Positions 63,384 through 64,000 of a DNA stretch of 64,000 nt are shown here, one piece after another. Made by a program: the position numbers and the translations under genes. The notes below the pieces were generated by a model. It ran no database searches. It had not been told where the DNA came from and saw nothing but the letters and a program-made list of their open reading frames with translations. Numbering within the stretch: position 1 is the first letter of the stretch; each line of letters starts with the position of its first letter. This DNA is from Eutrigla gurnardus (taxonomy: Eukaryota > Chordata > Actinopteri > Perciformes > Triglidae), in assembly GCA_963514095.1 (NCBI GenBank), contig OY741285.1:17675320-17739319 (forward strand). Direction: 5' to 3'.

Positions 63384-64000
63384 AGAGCGAATGATTGGTG
63401 ATTTTGCTGGTTGGTTTTAAGTGCCCTGCTCAAAAGCACAGGAGCGCTTGTATCCCAGCAGCCTCTTCTAGTGAAATCTCAGGTTTCAGTTTTCAGCGCC
63501 GTACCACTGATTCACTGCTTGACATTTGGCTCCTCCCATTTAAAATGTTTCTTTTTAAATCCATCCCTATGTTGGTAAATTACCCTTGACTGTACATCAC
63601 ACGACAACTCCATGTGATATTTATGGTGCACGTTGTTTTTATTTATTTGTGCGTGGGCTACCGTGTGCTGAATAAATGTCAGCGTGTTTTATTATTGCAG
63701 CTCACACATGATCCCTCTGTTCTATCAGATTTATAGGGATTTTAGGTTAACGTTCAGCTCTCTGGAGAAAGACGGTGTATAATACGGGTTGGGATTATGC
63801 AAGAATGGTGTGCACGTGTCATTTATTGCACCAAACTTGCACAATTATTTATTATTCTGTCACGCTGTTAAAGTATAAAAAAGGTGTGAAGGTTTACAAA
63901 GAAACAGTGATAAAATCGAATGAACTGTCTTCAACAAGTCATCGATGAATTCCCCTCTATTTCTGGAATGTTGTGTTGATGAATGGTGAGAGAAATATGC

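Overview
This window is vertebrate nuclear DNA and almost certainly comes from a ray-finned (teleost) fish. Several things point there: very dense dinucleotide microsatellites, introns that can be as short as 78 bp, several repeat families typical of teleosts (hAT elements with 8-bp target duplications, TTAA-flanked MITEs, tRNA-derived SINEs, a LINE-type 3' end with a GATG tail), and a gene pair whose order matches vertebrate MARCHF10-TANC2. It is not microbial. I found no operons, CRISPR arrays or ribosome binding sites.

Layout. (1) 1-~1100, minus strand: the 3' end of a RING-CH E3 ligase gene of the MARCHF7/MARCHF10 type. It has two well-supported terminal exons (65-177 and 256-333), a stop codon, a close poly(A) signal and candidate upstream exons. 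(2) ~1100-4800: intergenic or marchf10 5' sequence with microsatellites and a retroposon tail, and no gene I can support. (3) ~4820-5569, plus strand: a CpG- and GC-rich promoter and a candidate first exon ending in a good splice donor. (4) 5570-41610: a proposed ~36-kb first intron full of microsatellites, two minisatellites, SINEs, hAT elements and TTAA MITEs. (5) 41611-41716: an exon carrying the start codon and first 22 codons of a protein whose amino terminus matches TANC2, an ankyrin/TPR postsynaptic scaffold. (6) 41717-64000: the following intron, with more repeats, and two candidate exons (49682-49806 and 53032-53095) that together would keep the tanc2 frame. No canonical later tanc2 exon was recognised.

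The divergent order (marchf10 on minus, tanc2 on plus) agrees with human chromosome 17q23 as I know it, and favours MARCHF10/TANC2 over the MARCHF7/TANC1 paralogues. More than 95 percent of the window is intron or intergenic DNA. Nearly all open reading frames of 60-280 codons here are chance or low-complexity frames, such as (GT)n read as Cys-Val.

I did not find a clearly novel biological system. The observations most worth checking are a possible overlapping upstream ORF on tanc2, the frame-neutral candidate exon pair, the apparently missing first half of the RING-CH domain in marchf10, and two precisely bounded hAT insertions, one of which still encodes a BED zinc finger.
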